From Euryarchaeota archaeon Ods02 (lineage in GTDB: Archaea > Halobacteriota > Halobacteria > Halobacteriales > Halorutilaceae), in NCBI GenBank assembly GCA_028751075.1, contig JAQZDA010000008.1:1-64000 (forward strand): a stretch of 64,000 bases of DNA, read 5' to 3'. A program made the translations under genes and the position numbers. Positions 1 through 8,204 of this stretch are shown piece after piece. The notes below the pieces were generated by a model, which did no database searches, had not been told where the DNA came from, and saw nothing but the letters and a program-made list of their open reading frames with translations. Numbering within the stretch: position 1 is the first letter of the stretch; each line of letters starts with the position of its first letter.

Positions 1-463
1 CGACCTCCGCGTACACCGACGGCGTCGAGAGCTCGCTGGGGCCGTGGTGGGTTGCTTCCATAGACACCTGCCAGCCGTCGGGGGCGTCTTCGCTGAACCG
101 GTGGAGGAGATGCCGGTGCGCGTCAGGCGCGGGGGTGGCGAGGCTCCGGGGATCTCCACCGTGCTCCGCCTTACCCCAGTTGCCGGTGTGGTGCGCGCTC
201 AACAGGCGGCCGGTGTCGCCGCTGTGCCGGCTGACGAACACAACGAGTTCGACGTCGAAACCCAGGCTCTCTATCTCCCTGTCTACGCCGTCGAAGGACA
301 GGTGCATACCGTCCTTCTCCACGACGACGAAATCGCTCCAGCGGTGGACGCGCTCGAACTTCTCTGTATCGATGTCTACCTCGTGCCAGTCGCGCTTCTT
401 CAGCAGCTGGTCGCGGACGTTCCGGCTGGCGGGGTCGTCGAGTCCGACGACGACGGCTATCAT
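1..463 (-). CDS. dtdA: D-aminoacyl-tRNA deacylase (archaeal DTD2/GEK1 type), 3' end outside the window
   Basis: The first 154 codons read from ATG at 463 and the gene runs off the left edge. The product removes D-amino acids wrongly attached to tRNA. The N-terminus [16 protein letters not shown] and the later blocks FVSRHSG, HTGNWG and MEATHHGP are the conserved stretches of the archaeal/plant DTD2 family, a Zn-dependent fold unlike bacterial DTD. The start overlaps the stop of the upstream gene by 4 bases (ATGA), so the two are probably translationally coupled in the guaAb operon. The C-terminal part cannot be checked here. Confidence 0.88.
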   Translation of the reverse strand, partial: MIAVVVGLDDPASRNVRDQLLKKRDWHEVDIDTEKFERVHRWSDFVVVEKDGMHLSFDGVDREIESLGFDVELVVFVSRHSGDTGRLLSAHHTGNWGKAEHGGDPRSLATPAPDAHRHLLHRFSEDAPDGWQVSMEATHHGPSELSTPSVYAEV

Positions 464-909
464 CTCGCTCCGCTGTCGGGTTCTCCATCGTCATCCCCTC
501 CGACGTCTCCACCGCCTCTGTCATCCCCTCCGCCGTCTCCACCGCCTCTGTCATCGCCTCCGTCGTCGTCTTCTCCTCCGCTCCCTCCTTCGACGAGTCC
601 TTCGACGGCGTCTACGACGCGGTCCATCACGCCGCTGCCGAGTATGACGTCTACGGTTCCGCGGACGAAGTCCGGCGCGTCCTCAGCGATGAGGATGGTG
701 TGTATGTCGGGGTCGATGGAGCGGGCGACCGACACCTGCACCGCGTACTCTCTCCCCTCTGCCACGAATACGTCTGCGTCGCCGACGCCGGCGTCCCGGA
801 GCGCGTCTTCACCGAAGTCCCCCGCTTCGACGACGTTGTGGCCGGCGTCACGGAGGGCTTCGACGCGTTCCTCCGCGACGCCGATGGTGACTACCTCCAT
901 CGCGGTCAC
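460..909 (-). CDS. small protein with an Asp/Gly-rich tail (DUF7126-like)
   Basis: 149 aa from a GTG start at 909. The first ~110 residues look like a compact alpha/beta domain ([21 protein letters not shown], then [19 protein letters not shown]), which resembles a receiver-like or Rossmann-like half-domain without clear catalytic residues. The last ~40 residues are almost only Gly and Asp, encoded by a 30-bp repeat. It sits between guaAb and dtdA with overlapping start/stop codons on both sides. Haloarchaea carry a similar small protein beside guaAb, which I recall as DUF7126; the name is from memory. Function unknown. Confidence 0.72.
   Translation of the reverse strand: MTAMEVVTIGVAEERVEALRDAGHNVVEAGDFGEDALRDAGVGDADVFVAEGREYAVQVSVARSIDPDIHTILIAEDAPDFVRGTVDVILGSGVMDRVVDAVEGLVEGGSGGEDDDGGDDRGGGDGGGDDRGGGDVGGDDDGEPDSGAR
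490..549. repeat. 30-bp tandem repeat, two near-identical copies
   Basis: Two copies (490-519 and 520-549) differ at one base, and a decayed third copy follows from 550. On the minus strand they encode the Gly/Asp tail (units of the [10 protein letters not shown] type) of the small protein upstream of dtdA. In-frame repeats of this kind change copy number easily. Confidence 0.85.
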
Positions 910-1832
910 TCGTACTCGATGGTCGCCGGCGGCTTGTGCGTGACGTCGTAGACCACTCGTGCGACGTCCGGCAACGTACCGGTGACGCGGCTCTGTATCG
1001 ACTGGAGGGTCTGCCAGTCGACGTCAATCGCCTGCGCCGTCATGCCGTCCCGGCTCTCGACGGCGCGCACCGCGACTATCCAGCCGTGGACGCGGTTGTC
1101 ACCCTTCACCCCCGTGCCCTTACCGACGACGGCTGCGAGCGCCTGCCAGGGGTCGTAACCGCCTTCCTCGAGCTCCTCCTCGACGATGGCGGTGGCTTCG
1201 CGGGCGGCGTGGAGCTTGTCCTCCGTGACCTCCCCGATGACGCGGACCGCCAACCCAGGACCAGGGAACGGCATCCGTTCGCTGATCTCCTCCGGCAGAT
1301 CCAGGTATCGGGCGACCTCACGTACCTCGTCCTTGTACAGCTCTCTGACGGGTTCGATTATCTCGTCGAAGTCCAGTACGTCTGGGAGGCCGCCGACGTT
1401 GTGGTGGCTCTTGATGCCGCCTTCGCTCTCGATGCGGTCGGGGTAGATGGTGCCCTGTATGCAGTACCGGGCGTCGGCGTCCCTTGCCTCCTGCTCGAAA
1501 ACCCGCATGAACTCCTCGCCGATGACCTTCCTCTTCTCCTCCGGGTCGACGACATCGTCGAGGGCGTCGAGGAACCGCTGACGGGCGTCGACCACCCTCA
1601 GCGACTCCATCGTCCCGAAGGCCTCCTCCACCGCTGCGGTCTCTCCTTTACGCATAAGGCCTGTGTCGACGTAGACGGGTACGACGCGTTCGCCGACGGC
1701 TTCGTAGGCGAGCGCCGCGCAGACCGAGCTGTCGACGCCGCCGCTGAGAGCCATCACGGCGCGGCCTTCCGCCCCCATCTGCTGTTTTATCTCCTCGATT
1801 GCTTCGGGGACGAACTCCTCGGGCTCTACCAC
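906..1832 (-). CDS. guaAb: GMP synthase, ATP-pyrophosphatase subunit B
   Basis: 308 aa. It adenylates XMP and aminates it with ammonia to make GMP. The PP-loop SGGVDSSV lies at residues 30-37, followed by [11 protein letters not shown], the IKSHHNVGG block, the [14 protein letters not shown] block and the C-terminal dimerization domain ending [13 protein letters not shown]. As usual in archaea, the glutaminase subunit is a separate protein, and no gene for it is seen here. Its stop overlaps the next gene's GTG, and pyrG lies 52 bp upstream, so nucleotide synthesis genes are grouped. Confidence 0.95.
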   Translation of the reverse strand: MVEPEEFVPEAIEEIKQQMGAEGRAVMALSGGVDSSVCAALAYEAVGERVVPVYVDTGLMRKGETAAVEEAFGTMESLRVVDARQRFLDALDDVVDPEEKRKVIGEEFMRVFEQEARDADARYCIQGTIYPDRIESEGGIKSHHNVGGLPDVLDFDEIIEPVRELYKDEVREVARYLDLPEEISERMPFPGPGLAVRVIGEVTEDKLHAAREATAIVEEELEEGGYDPWQALAAVVGKGTGVKGDNRVHGWIVAVRAVESRDGMTAQAIDVDWQTLQSIQSRVTGTLPDVARVVYDVTHKPPATIEYE

Positions 1833-1884
1833 TCTACCTCACCTCCGGTCCCCCGTGCCTGAGTGACGGTGGGGTCTCCGGCGT

Positions 1885-3492
1885 TCATGCCTCTACCTCC
1901 TCCTGCTCCGCCGTCTCCAGCGCGGCTTCGACGAGGCCGACGAACGGCGGGCTCGGGGTGCCTGGACGGGAGCGGAACTCGGGGTGGAACTGGGTGCCCA
2001 CGAAGAACCTGTGGCCGGGCAGTTCGAGTATCTCCATACGTGTACCTGCTTCGTTGCGGCCGCTGAACTTGAGGCCGGCGTCTTCGAGGTCGTCGATGTA
2101 CTCGGGGTTGACCTCGAACCTGTGGCGGTGACGCTCTTGCACGCTGGTGTCTCCGTAGACCTCGTGCGCCAGCGACCCCTCCTCGATGACGGTCTCCTTG
2201 TCGCCGAGACGCATCGTTCCGCCGAGGTCCTCGACGTCGTACTGCTCCGGCAGAAGGTCGATGACTGGGTGTTCGACATCGTCCTCTATCTCGCTGGAGT
2301 GAGCGCCTTCGAGTCCGAGGACGTTCCGCGAGTACTCCACGACAGCCATCTGGAACCCGAAACACAGGCCGAGGAACGGTACGTCGTTCTCGCGGGCGAA
2401 CCTGACGGCTTCGACCTTGCCTTCGGTGCCTCGTTCCCCGAAACCCCCGGGGACGATCAATGCGTCGCTGCCGCCGAGCCGTTCCTCGTCCTTCTCCGCC
2501 ATCCTGTCGGCGTCCACCCAGTTGGTCTCCACCTCGACGCGGTGGTGCAAACCCGCGTGCTTCAACGCCTCGTGTATCGAGAGGTAGGCGTCCTCGAAGT
2601 CGTACTTCCCCGCTAACGCGACCTCGACCTTGCCGTCGAGCTCCCGCGTCACCGTGTCCCGCCACTCGGTGTTCCATCCACGCTGCCCCAGCGAGAGCTC
2701 CCGGGTGACGTACTCCGCGAGCCCCTCGTCCTCCAGCACGAGGGGGACGTGGTAGATGTCGTCGACGTCGGGCGCGCTTATCACGGCTTCCTCGGGTACG
2801 TCGCAGAACAACGAGATCTTCTCCCGGGTCTCCTGCTCGAGCTTGTCCTCGCTCCGGCCGACCACGACCTCCGGCCTGAGACCTATCTCGCGGAGTGCTT
2901 TCACGCTGTGCTGCGTGGGCTTCGTCTTCTGTTCGCCCTTGTTCGTCAGGGGTACGAGGGTGACGTGGAGGAGCATGAAGTCGTCTTCGTCTTCTTCGTC
3001 GCCCATCTGTCGGACGGCTTCGAGGAACGCCATGCCTTCGATGTCGCCTACTGTGCCGCCGAGCTCGACGATGCAGACCTCGTGGCCTTCCGCGCAGCCG
3101 CGTATCCGTTGCTTGATCTCCCGGGTGACGTGCGGGATTATCTGCACGGTCTTCCCGAGGTAGTCGCCGCTTCGTTCGCGTTCGATGACGCTACGGAACA
3201 CCTTCCCCGTGGTGACGTTGTGGTCGAACGTCATCTCGGTGTCGAGGAACCGTTCGTAGTTCCCGAGGTCGAGGTCGACCTCGCCGCCGTCCTTCAACAC
3301 GTAGACCTCGCCGTGTTCGTAGGGGTTCATGGTTCCGGCGTCGACATTGAGGTAGGGATCTATCTTGACGGCGGTGACGTCGACGCCAGCGTTCTTCAGG
3401 AGACGTCCGAGGGATGCGGCGGTGATGCCTTTGCCGAGTCCCGACATCACTCCGCCGGTCACGAAGATGTACTTTGGATCGTCCTCAGGCAT
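1885..3492 (-). CDS. pyrG: CTP synthase
   Basis: 535 aa, full length. It converts UTP to CTP with glutamine as nitrogen donor. The N-terminal synthetase domain has the P-loop [10 protein letters not shown] (residues ~14-23) and [15 protein letters not shown]. The class I glutaminase domain has PGGFGERG, the nucleophile C377 in GLCFGFQ, and the His-Glu pair in GTQFHPEF near residue 507. The start ATG at 3492 faces an AT-rich promoter region shared with the divergent HTH gene. Confidence 0.97.
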   Translation of the reverse strand: MPEDDPKYIFVTGGVMSGLGKGITAASLGRLLKNAGVDVTAVKIDPYLNVDAGTMNPYEHGEVYVLKDGGEVDLDLGNYERFLDTEMTFDHNVTTGKVFRSVIERERSGDYLGKTVQIIPHVTREIKQRIRGCAEGHEVCIVELGGTVGDIEGMAFLEAVRQMGDEEDEDDFMLLHVTLVPLTNKGEQKTKPTQHSVKALREIGLRPEVVVGRSEDKLEQETREKISLFCDVPEEAVISAPDVDDIYHVPLVLEDEGLAEYVTRELSLGQRGWNTEWRDTVTRELDGKVEVALAGKYDFEDAYLSIHEALKHAGLHHRVEVETNWVDADRMAEKDEERLGGSDALIVPGGFGERGTEGKVEAVRFARENDVPFLGLCFGFQMAVVEYSRNVLGLEGAHSSEIEDDVEHPVIDLLPEQYDVEDLGGTMRLGDKETVIEEGSLAHEVYGDTSVQERHRHRFEVNPEYIDDLEDAGLKFSGRNEAGTRMEILELPGHRFFVGTQFHPEFRSRPGTPSPPFVGLVEAALETAEQEEVEA

Positions 3493-3562
3493 ACCGTGTC
3501 TACCAGAGGTCGGGTAAAATCAATTGTGGTTGCAGGGTAGCTCACCCCAGCTATCTGCACCC

Positions 3563-3576
3563 ATATAGCTTTTAGT
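3563..3576 (+). promoter_or_regulatory. TATA-like element for the HTH-KaiC operon
   Basis: The AT-rich stretch atatagcttttagt lies 25-38 bases before the ATG at 3601. That spacing fits an archaeal TATA box with a leaderless or nearly leaderless transcript, and no Shine-Dalgarno-like motif precedes the ATG. Inferred from sequence only. Confidence 0.5.
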
Positions 3577-3600
3577 TGACGGGGCTCCTACCCCGTTCAG

Positions 3601-3984
3601 ATGGTCTCAGGGACGACGGAGGTTTCGAGTCGGCCTGTCGAAGCTGTCGAGGCGATGGGAGACAGCTACAGCCTCGCCATCCTGTCCGCGCTCTCGAACC
3701 AGACGATGAGCGTGCAGGAGGTGAGCGACAGCGTCGACGTCCCTATAGCTACTGCTTACCGAAGGGTCGAAGAGCTAGAGGACACAGGGTTACTGGAGGA
3801 GATGGGCAAGGAGATGAACGACGAAGGCCGAAGGGTGAAGGTCTACCGATCACGCGTTGAGGAGGTGCACGTCTCCTTCCGCGAGGACGGCCCGAGGGTC
3901 GAACTAGACACCAAGAGCGACGCCCGACGCAGCATAGACGACGCGTGGCGTGAGATACAGGAGAACTCAGGAGGTGAAGAATGA
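3601..3984 (+). CDS. winged-helix transcriptional regulator (ArsR-like)
   Basis: 127 aa. A helix-turn-helix is clear in residues ~20-70 (AILSALSNQTMSVQEVSDSV, then IATAYRRVEELEDTGLL), followed by a basic wing (NDEGRRVKVYRS) and a charged C-terminal helix. No effector domain or metal-binding Cys pair is visible. Its stop overlaps the KaiC-like start by 4 bases (ATGA), so it is the first gene of that operon and likely regulates it or is regulated through it. Confidence 0.85.
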   Translation: MVSGTTEVSSRPVEAVEAMGDSYSLAILSALSNQTMSVQEVSDSVDVPIATAYRRVEELEDTGLLEEMGKEMNDEGRRVKVYRSRVEEVHVSFREDGPRVELDTKSDARRSIDDAWREIQENSGGEE

Positions 3985-4709
3985 CGGAACAGAGATACGT
4001 AGAGACAGGGGTAGAGAGCCTGGACTCGATACTCGACGGCGGCGTTCTGGAGGGTTCCTCGGTTCTGTTGACGGGGAACCCCGGCACCGGTAAGACAGTA
4101 CTAGCGATGCAGTTCCTGTACCACGGGGTAGAGGAATGCGACGAAGGAGGGGTCTACCTTACGTTCGAGGAGAGCGGAGAGGATCTCGCGCAGGCGGCGG
4201 AGAGACTGGGATTCACCCGGTGGCGGGAGCACGTGGAGAACGGCGACATAGCGGTGTACGACAAGATGGACTTGCTCGACGAACACGACTTCGCCGCTAC
4301 GTTGACCTCTATACTCGACGAGGTATCCGGCGGCGATTACAGCAGGCTGGTGATGGACTCGTTGACGATGTTCGAGATGTTCTTCGAGACCGAACAGGAA
4401 CGCCGGAGATACCTGCTGAAGACGGTAGAGATACTGAAGGAGAAAGGCTTCACTAGCTACCTCGTGCACGAGTCCGCGGAGGTGTTCCCCGACCGCGACA
4501 TCGGCTTAGAGGAGTTCCTCACCGACGGTAACTTCTACCTCGGGCAGGCGCCGACGAAATCCGGGAGCAACCGGTACATCTGGGTGCCGAAGATGCGTAA
4601 GCAGGCGATAGACACTCATATCTTCCCGATGGAGATAGGTGAAGGCGGCATAACGGTGCACGAGAGCGCTGCGGGCTTCCTTCAGATGGACGACAGGGGG
4701 GGTCTGTAG
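3981..4709 (+). CDS. KaiC-like RecA-superfamily ATPase, single domain
   Basis: 242 aa. Walker A is GNPGTGKT (residues 32-39), the tandem glutamates are at 63-64 (TFEESGED), and Walker B is LVMDSLT around D126. This matches the single-domain archaeal KaiC/RadA-like family (COG0467), usually signalling or switch ATPases of unknown output. It is cotranscribed with an HTH regulator and followed by a DUF2209-like gene and hflX. A G7 run (4696-4702) lies just before its stop. Removing one G would join it in frame to the next gene. Confidence 0.88.
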   Translation: MTEQRYVETGVESLDSILDGGVLEGSSVLLTGNPGTGKTVLAMQFLYHGVEECDEGGVYLTFEESGEDLAQAAERLGFTRWREHVENGDIAVYDKMDLLDEHDFAATLTSILDEVSGGDYSRLVMDSLTMFEMFFETEQERRRYLLKTVEILKEKGFTSYLVHESAEVFPDRDIGLEEFLTDGNFYLGQAPTKSGSNRYIWVPKMRKQAIDTHIFPMEIGEGGITVHESAAGFLQMDDRGGL

Positions 4710-4761
4710 GCTCGTAGCGGTCGACATCAGCGGCAGGCACGAGGAGGGCGGCCGGTACCTC

Positions 4762-5142
4762 ATGGTCTGCGCCGCCGTGTCGACTTCCGTCACAGGAGAC
4801 CACGTCGACGAGGTCTCCAGCATCGACTACGAGGTACGGGACACCCCTGAGGATCCGACGTTCGAGGTGGTGGCGGAGACCGTCGCCGCCGCCGCGCCCG
4901 ACGACAGGGGGCCGGTGGTCGCGGAGCGCGGGGAGTTCTACGGTGAACCCGACTGGATAGTCGAAGGCGCCGTCGGAGCGGAGTTTAAGTACGTCGAGAC
5001 CATATCTGAGCGTAAGGCAGTGCAGATAGCGCATCACGCGGCGTATGCCGGCAGGAACCTCGTGCAGGCGACGCGCCGCAACACCACGGATGAACCGCAT
5101 GAAGAGCCAGCGAAGGACGACAGGGAAGCAGGCTCCAGATAG
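4762..5142 (+). CDS. DUF2209-like protein, true N-terminus unclear
   Basis: 126 aa from the first possible ATG. The same frame continues upstream as VAVDISGRHEEGGRYL (about 4714-4761), which looks like a genuine conserved N-terminus, yet no ATG, GTG or TTG opens it. The frame is reached only by slipping one base in the G7 run at the end of the KaiC-like gene. I recall similar archaeal proteins as DUF2209; function unknown. The stop is followed directly by the ATG of hflX. Either a start is hidden by a sequencing indel or translation depends on coupling or frameshifting. Confidence 0.7.
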   Translation: MVCAAVSTSVTGDHVDEVSSIDYEVRDTPEDPTFEVVAETVAAAAPDDRGPVVAERGEFYGEPDWIVEGAVGAEFKYVETISERKAVQIAHHAAYAGRNLVQATRRNTTDEPHEEPAKDDREAGSR

Positions 5143-6471
5143 ATGACACAGGGCAAACCCGCTAAAGGCGACGTAGTGCTCGTGAAACGCGTCGACTCGG
5201 GGGAATCCGCTTCTCTCGACGAGCTGAGGGAGCTGACTGAGAGCGCCGGATACCAGGTCGTCGACGAGGTCACGCAGAAACGCGAGAGCGACTCAGCGTA
5301 CGAGATAGGAGAAGGCAAAGCCCGTGAGGTCGCCGCTCGAGTCGACAGCACCGACGCCGACAAGGTAGTCTTCGACAACGAGCTCGGACCGTATCAGGTG
5401 TTCAACCTCGGGAACGCCATCGACGCCGAGGTAATAGACAGGTTCACCCTTATCCTCGAGATATTCGGCGACCGCGCAGGCAGCCGGAAGGCACAGCTCC
5501 AGGTCGAGCTCGCGGAGCTACAGTACGAGCTACCTCGGGCGGACGCGAAGGAGTCGCTGGCGAAACGCGACGAACGACCGGGTTTCATGGGACTCGGTGA
5601 GTACGACGAGAAACGCAAATCCGACATCAAGGACCGTATCAGCCGTATCAAGGACGAGCTCGAAAGCCTCGGACACCGCGACGAGGAACGCAGGAAGGAA
5701 CGCCGGAGGTCGGGTTTCGAGCTAGTCGCGACGGCGGGCTACACCAACGCCGGCAAAAGCACGCTGATGGAGGCGCTGGCCGACGTGGAGACGAGCGACC
5801 ACCCCGACGTCGATCACGCCGTCGAGAGCGAGGACCGCCTGTTCACGACGCTGGACACGACGACTCGGGAGATAGAGGTGCCCGGCCGGAACGTCCTCCT
5901 GAGCGACACCGTCGGCTTCGTCAGCGACCTGCCGCACTGGCTAGTGCAGAGCTTCGAGAGCACGCTCGACGAGGTCTACCTCGCCGACCTCGTCCTCCTC
6001 GTCGTAGACGCCAGCGACCCCGTCGAGGAGATGCGGGAGAAGCTCGTCACCTGCCACGACACGCTCTGGAAACGCGTGGAAGCCCCCATCCTCACGGTGT
6101 TCAACAAGGCCGACCTCCTCACGGAAGACGAGCTACGGAGACGGAAGGAAGCCGTCAGCTACCTCGCACCCGACCCCGTCGTCGTCAGCGCGAAATCCGG
6201 CGAAGGCGTCGACGACCTGCTCGCCCGCATCGAAAGCGAGCTACCGGACTGGGACGACGCAGAGGTCGAGCTACCACAGGGAGACGAAGGCATGAGCACC
6301 CTGTCGTGGCTGCACGAACAGGGGGAGGTGAAGGACGTGGAGTACGGTGAACGCATCCACGTCGAGTTCAAGGCACGTGACGAGGTGATCTCGAAGGCGT
6401 TCGACCGCGCCGTCGAAGGCCGGGTACTGGAGGAAGCCGACGAGAACGCGGTCGAACCCGCGGAAGCCTGA
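5143..6471 (+). CDS. hflX: GTPase HflX
   Basis: 442 aa. The N-terminal HflX domain is followed by the conserved GDRAGSRKAQLQVELAEL helix and a charged linker, then the G domain: P-loop GYTNAGKS (199-206), switch II DTVGFV (255-260), NKAD (321-324) and SAKSGEGVD. The family binds the 50S subunit and splits or rescues stalled ribosomes in bacteria; the archaeal role is less clear. The ATG immediately follows the stop of the upstream gene, so translation is probably coupled in the HTH-KaiC operon. Confidence 0.95.
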   Translation: MTQGKPAKGDVVLVKRVDSGESASLDELRELTESAGYQVVDEVTQKRESDSAYEIGEGKAREVAARVDSTDADKVVFDNELGPYQVFNLGNAIDAEVIDRFTLILEIFGDRAGSRKAQLQVELAELQYELPRADAKESLAKRDERPGFMGLGEYDEKRKSDIKDRISRIKDELESLGHRDEERRKERRRSGFELVATAGYTNAGKSTLMEALADVETSDHPDVDHAVESEDRLFTTLDTTTREIEVPGRNVLLSDTVGFVSDLPHWLVQSFESTLDEVYLADLVLLVVDASDPVEEMREKLVTCHDTLWKRVEAPILTVFNKADLLTEDELRRRKEAVSYLAPDPVVVSAKSGEGVDDLLARIESELPDWDDAEVELPQGDEGMSTLSWLHEQGEVKDVEYGERIHVEFKARDEVISKAFDRAVEGRVLEEADENAVEPAEA

Positions 6472-6552
6472 ACCCGTCTTTCCAGGGCCTGCCTGCTCCT
6501 CGGTCGAACATTAACGACACGGTTTTCCACGGTCGACCGATACCCACGTTAG

Positions 6553-7122
6553 ATGGTCGACACCGCGAAGACGATGGGCGTCGCCTTGCTGGTGTTCGGC
6601 GTCGCAGTCGCCGGCTACACCGGCTCCACCGGCGAACCCGCTCTGGCGGCGGCGGGCGTCGCAGCAGGCGCTCTCCTGCTGTACATGGGCATCGGCCTCT
6701 ACAGCCGCAGCCACACCGGAGAGGAACGCCTGCACGCGGCTGAGGAGGACAGCCGCCGCGAGCTCCTCGAGGGCACCGCATCATACGTCGCAGCGGCCGC
6801 CGCCGCAGTTGCCTTCATAGGGTTCGCAGCCGCCTCCGTCACCTCCGCAGGCCTCATCGCACACCTGGTATTCGCGGGGGTGTTCCTGTACTCGCTGGCG
6901 TCCCTGGCCTGGCTCCGTGGGGAGGAAGCAGACGGGTCGATGGATGGAGACGATGAAATCGTGGAGGAAGCAGACGGGTCGATGGATGGAGACGATGAAA
7001 TCGTGGAGGAAGCAGACGGGTCGATGGATGGAGACGATGAAATCGTGGAGGAAGACGAAGACTCAAGGGATGGAGACGACGATTCAGTGGACGAAGAAGC
7101 CTCCGTGACCGTCGAAGACTGA
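6553..7122 (+). CDS. membrane protein with acidic tandem-repeat tail
   Basis: 189 aa. About four hydrophobic segments lie in residues ~8-122 (two near 8-55, then AAAAAAVAFIGFAAASV and GLIAHLVFAGVFLYSLASLAWL). The C-terminal ~65 residues are cytosolic-looking and strongly acidic, with three perfect 14-residue repeats (ADGSMDGDDEIVEE). No family recognised. It stands alone downstream of hflX with its own upstream AT-containing stretch. Confidence 0.78.
   Translation: MVDTAKTMGVALLVFGVAVAGYTGSTGEPALAAAGVAAGALLLYMGIGLYSRSHTGEERLHAAEEDSRRELLEGTASYVAAAAAAVAFIGFAAASVTSAGLIAHLVFAGVFLYSLASLAWLRGEEADGSMDGDDEIVEEADGSMDGDDEIVEEADGSMDGDDEIVEEDEDSRDGDDDSVDEEASVTVED
6922..7053. repeat. 42-bp tandem repeat, three exact copies
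   Basis: Units start at 6922, 6964 and 7006, and the first bases of a fourth unit start at 7048. Each unit adds 14 acidic residues in frame to the tail of the membrane protein. The lack of any base difference between units implies recent duplication. Confidence 0.95.
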
Positions 7123-7244
7123 TGTCCTCCGCTTTCTCACTCGACCGCGGCCTCCACATCCGCTCTATAAGGCAGCCGTCGAGCGTCGAACTTTCTTCGT
7201 CGGCCGCCGAAGCACCTTAGTGCCGAAACCCCGTCCGTCCGTGC

Positions 7245-8204
7245 ATGAAGGCATCTGCGCGGGCGCACCCCATACAGGGGCTCGTCAAGTACCACGGCTA
7301 CCGCGACCCCGAACTCCGCATCCCCCTCCACGACAGCATCTCCCTCTGCACCGCACCGTCATACACCCACACCACCGTGGAGTTCGGCTTCGAGGACGAC
7401 AGCTGCGTCGTCGACGACGAACTCCTCGACAGCGGCGAGCTAGACCGCGTCGTCGACGTCCTCGACCGCGTCCGCGAGCTCGCGGACGTCGACTCGGGTG
7501 CACGCGTCGAGAGCACCAACAGCTTTCCATCGAACGTCGGCCTCGGCGCGAGTTCGTCGGCGTTCGCCGCCCTCGCAGTCGCCGCCGCCGAAGCCCTCGA
7601 CCTCACCCTCACGCTGGAGGAGCTGTCCGCCGTCGCCCGTCGAGGTGCGTCGTCGGCGGCGCGCAGCGTCACCGGCGGCTTCAGCCAGCTACGAGCCAGC
7701 GACAGCGACACCGACTGCGTCAGCACCCGACTCGACGACGGCTTCGGCGACGGCCTACGCGTCGTCGTCGCCCTCGTGCCGGCGTACAAGGAGACCACGG
7801 AGGCTCACGCGGAAGCCGGCGACAGCCACATGCTCTCGAGCCGGCTCGCCCACGTCCACGGAGCCAAAGCAGAGATGCGCGCCGCCGTCCAGAGAGGCAG
7901 CTTCCACGCCGCGTTCGAGCTAGCGGAACGCGACAGCCTCTCCCTCCTCGCGACGACGATGACGGGGCCGAGCGCGTGGGTCTACTGGCAGCCGGAGACC
8001 CTCGAGGTGCTAGAAGCCGCCCGAGGCCTGCGGGAGGACGACATCCCCGTCTACTTCAGCAGCGACACAGGCGCCACCGCCTACCTCAACACCCGAGAGG
8101 AGCATGTTCCCCGGGTGGTGGAGGCCGTGGAGGACCTCGGCCTCGAGGCGCTGGAGTGGCGGGTCGGAGGTGAAGCGGAGGTGGTGGACAGCCATCTGTT
8201 CTGA
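7245..8204 (+). CDS. mvaD: phosphomevalonate decarboxylase, haloarchaeal MvaD type
   Basis: 319 aa GHMP-kinase-fold protein. KASARAHPIQGLVKYHG at the N-terminus is the decarboxylase lysine block. The ATP loop is STNSFPSNVGLGASSSAFAAL (residues ~88-108), and RGASSAARSVTGGF matches the substrate-binding Arg/Ser loop. In haloarchaea this family acts on phosphomevalonate to give isopentenyl phosphate, feeding archaeal lipid synthesis. The downstream aminotransferase overlaps its 3' end. Function is by family; the substrate is inferred from lineage. Confidence 0.9.
   Translation: MKASARAHPIQGLVKYHGYRDPELRIPLHDSISLCTAPSYTHTTVEFGFEDDSCVVDDELLDSGELDRVVDVLDRVRELADVDSGARVESTNSFPSNVGLGASSSAFAALAVAAAEALDLTLTLEELSAVARRGASSAARSVTGGFSQLRASDSDTDCVSTRLDDGFGDGLRVVVALVPAYKETTEAHAEAGDSHMLSSRLAHVHGAKAEMRAAVQRGSFHAAFELAERDSLSLLATTMTGPSAWVYWQPETLEVLEAARGLREDDIPVYFSSDTGATAYLNTREEHVPRVVEAVEDLGLEALEWRVGGEAEVVDSHLF

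Noticed and set aside
44-943. Long plus-strand frame opposite the guaAb-side genes
   Set aside because: Pro/Ser/Thr-rich shadow of minus-strand genes; the minus strand carries recognisable DTD2 and guaAb.
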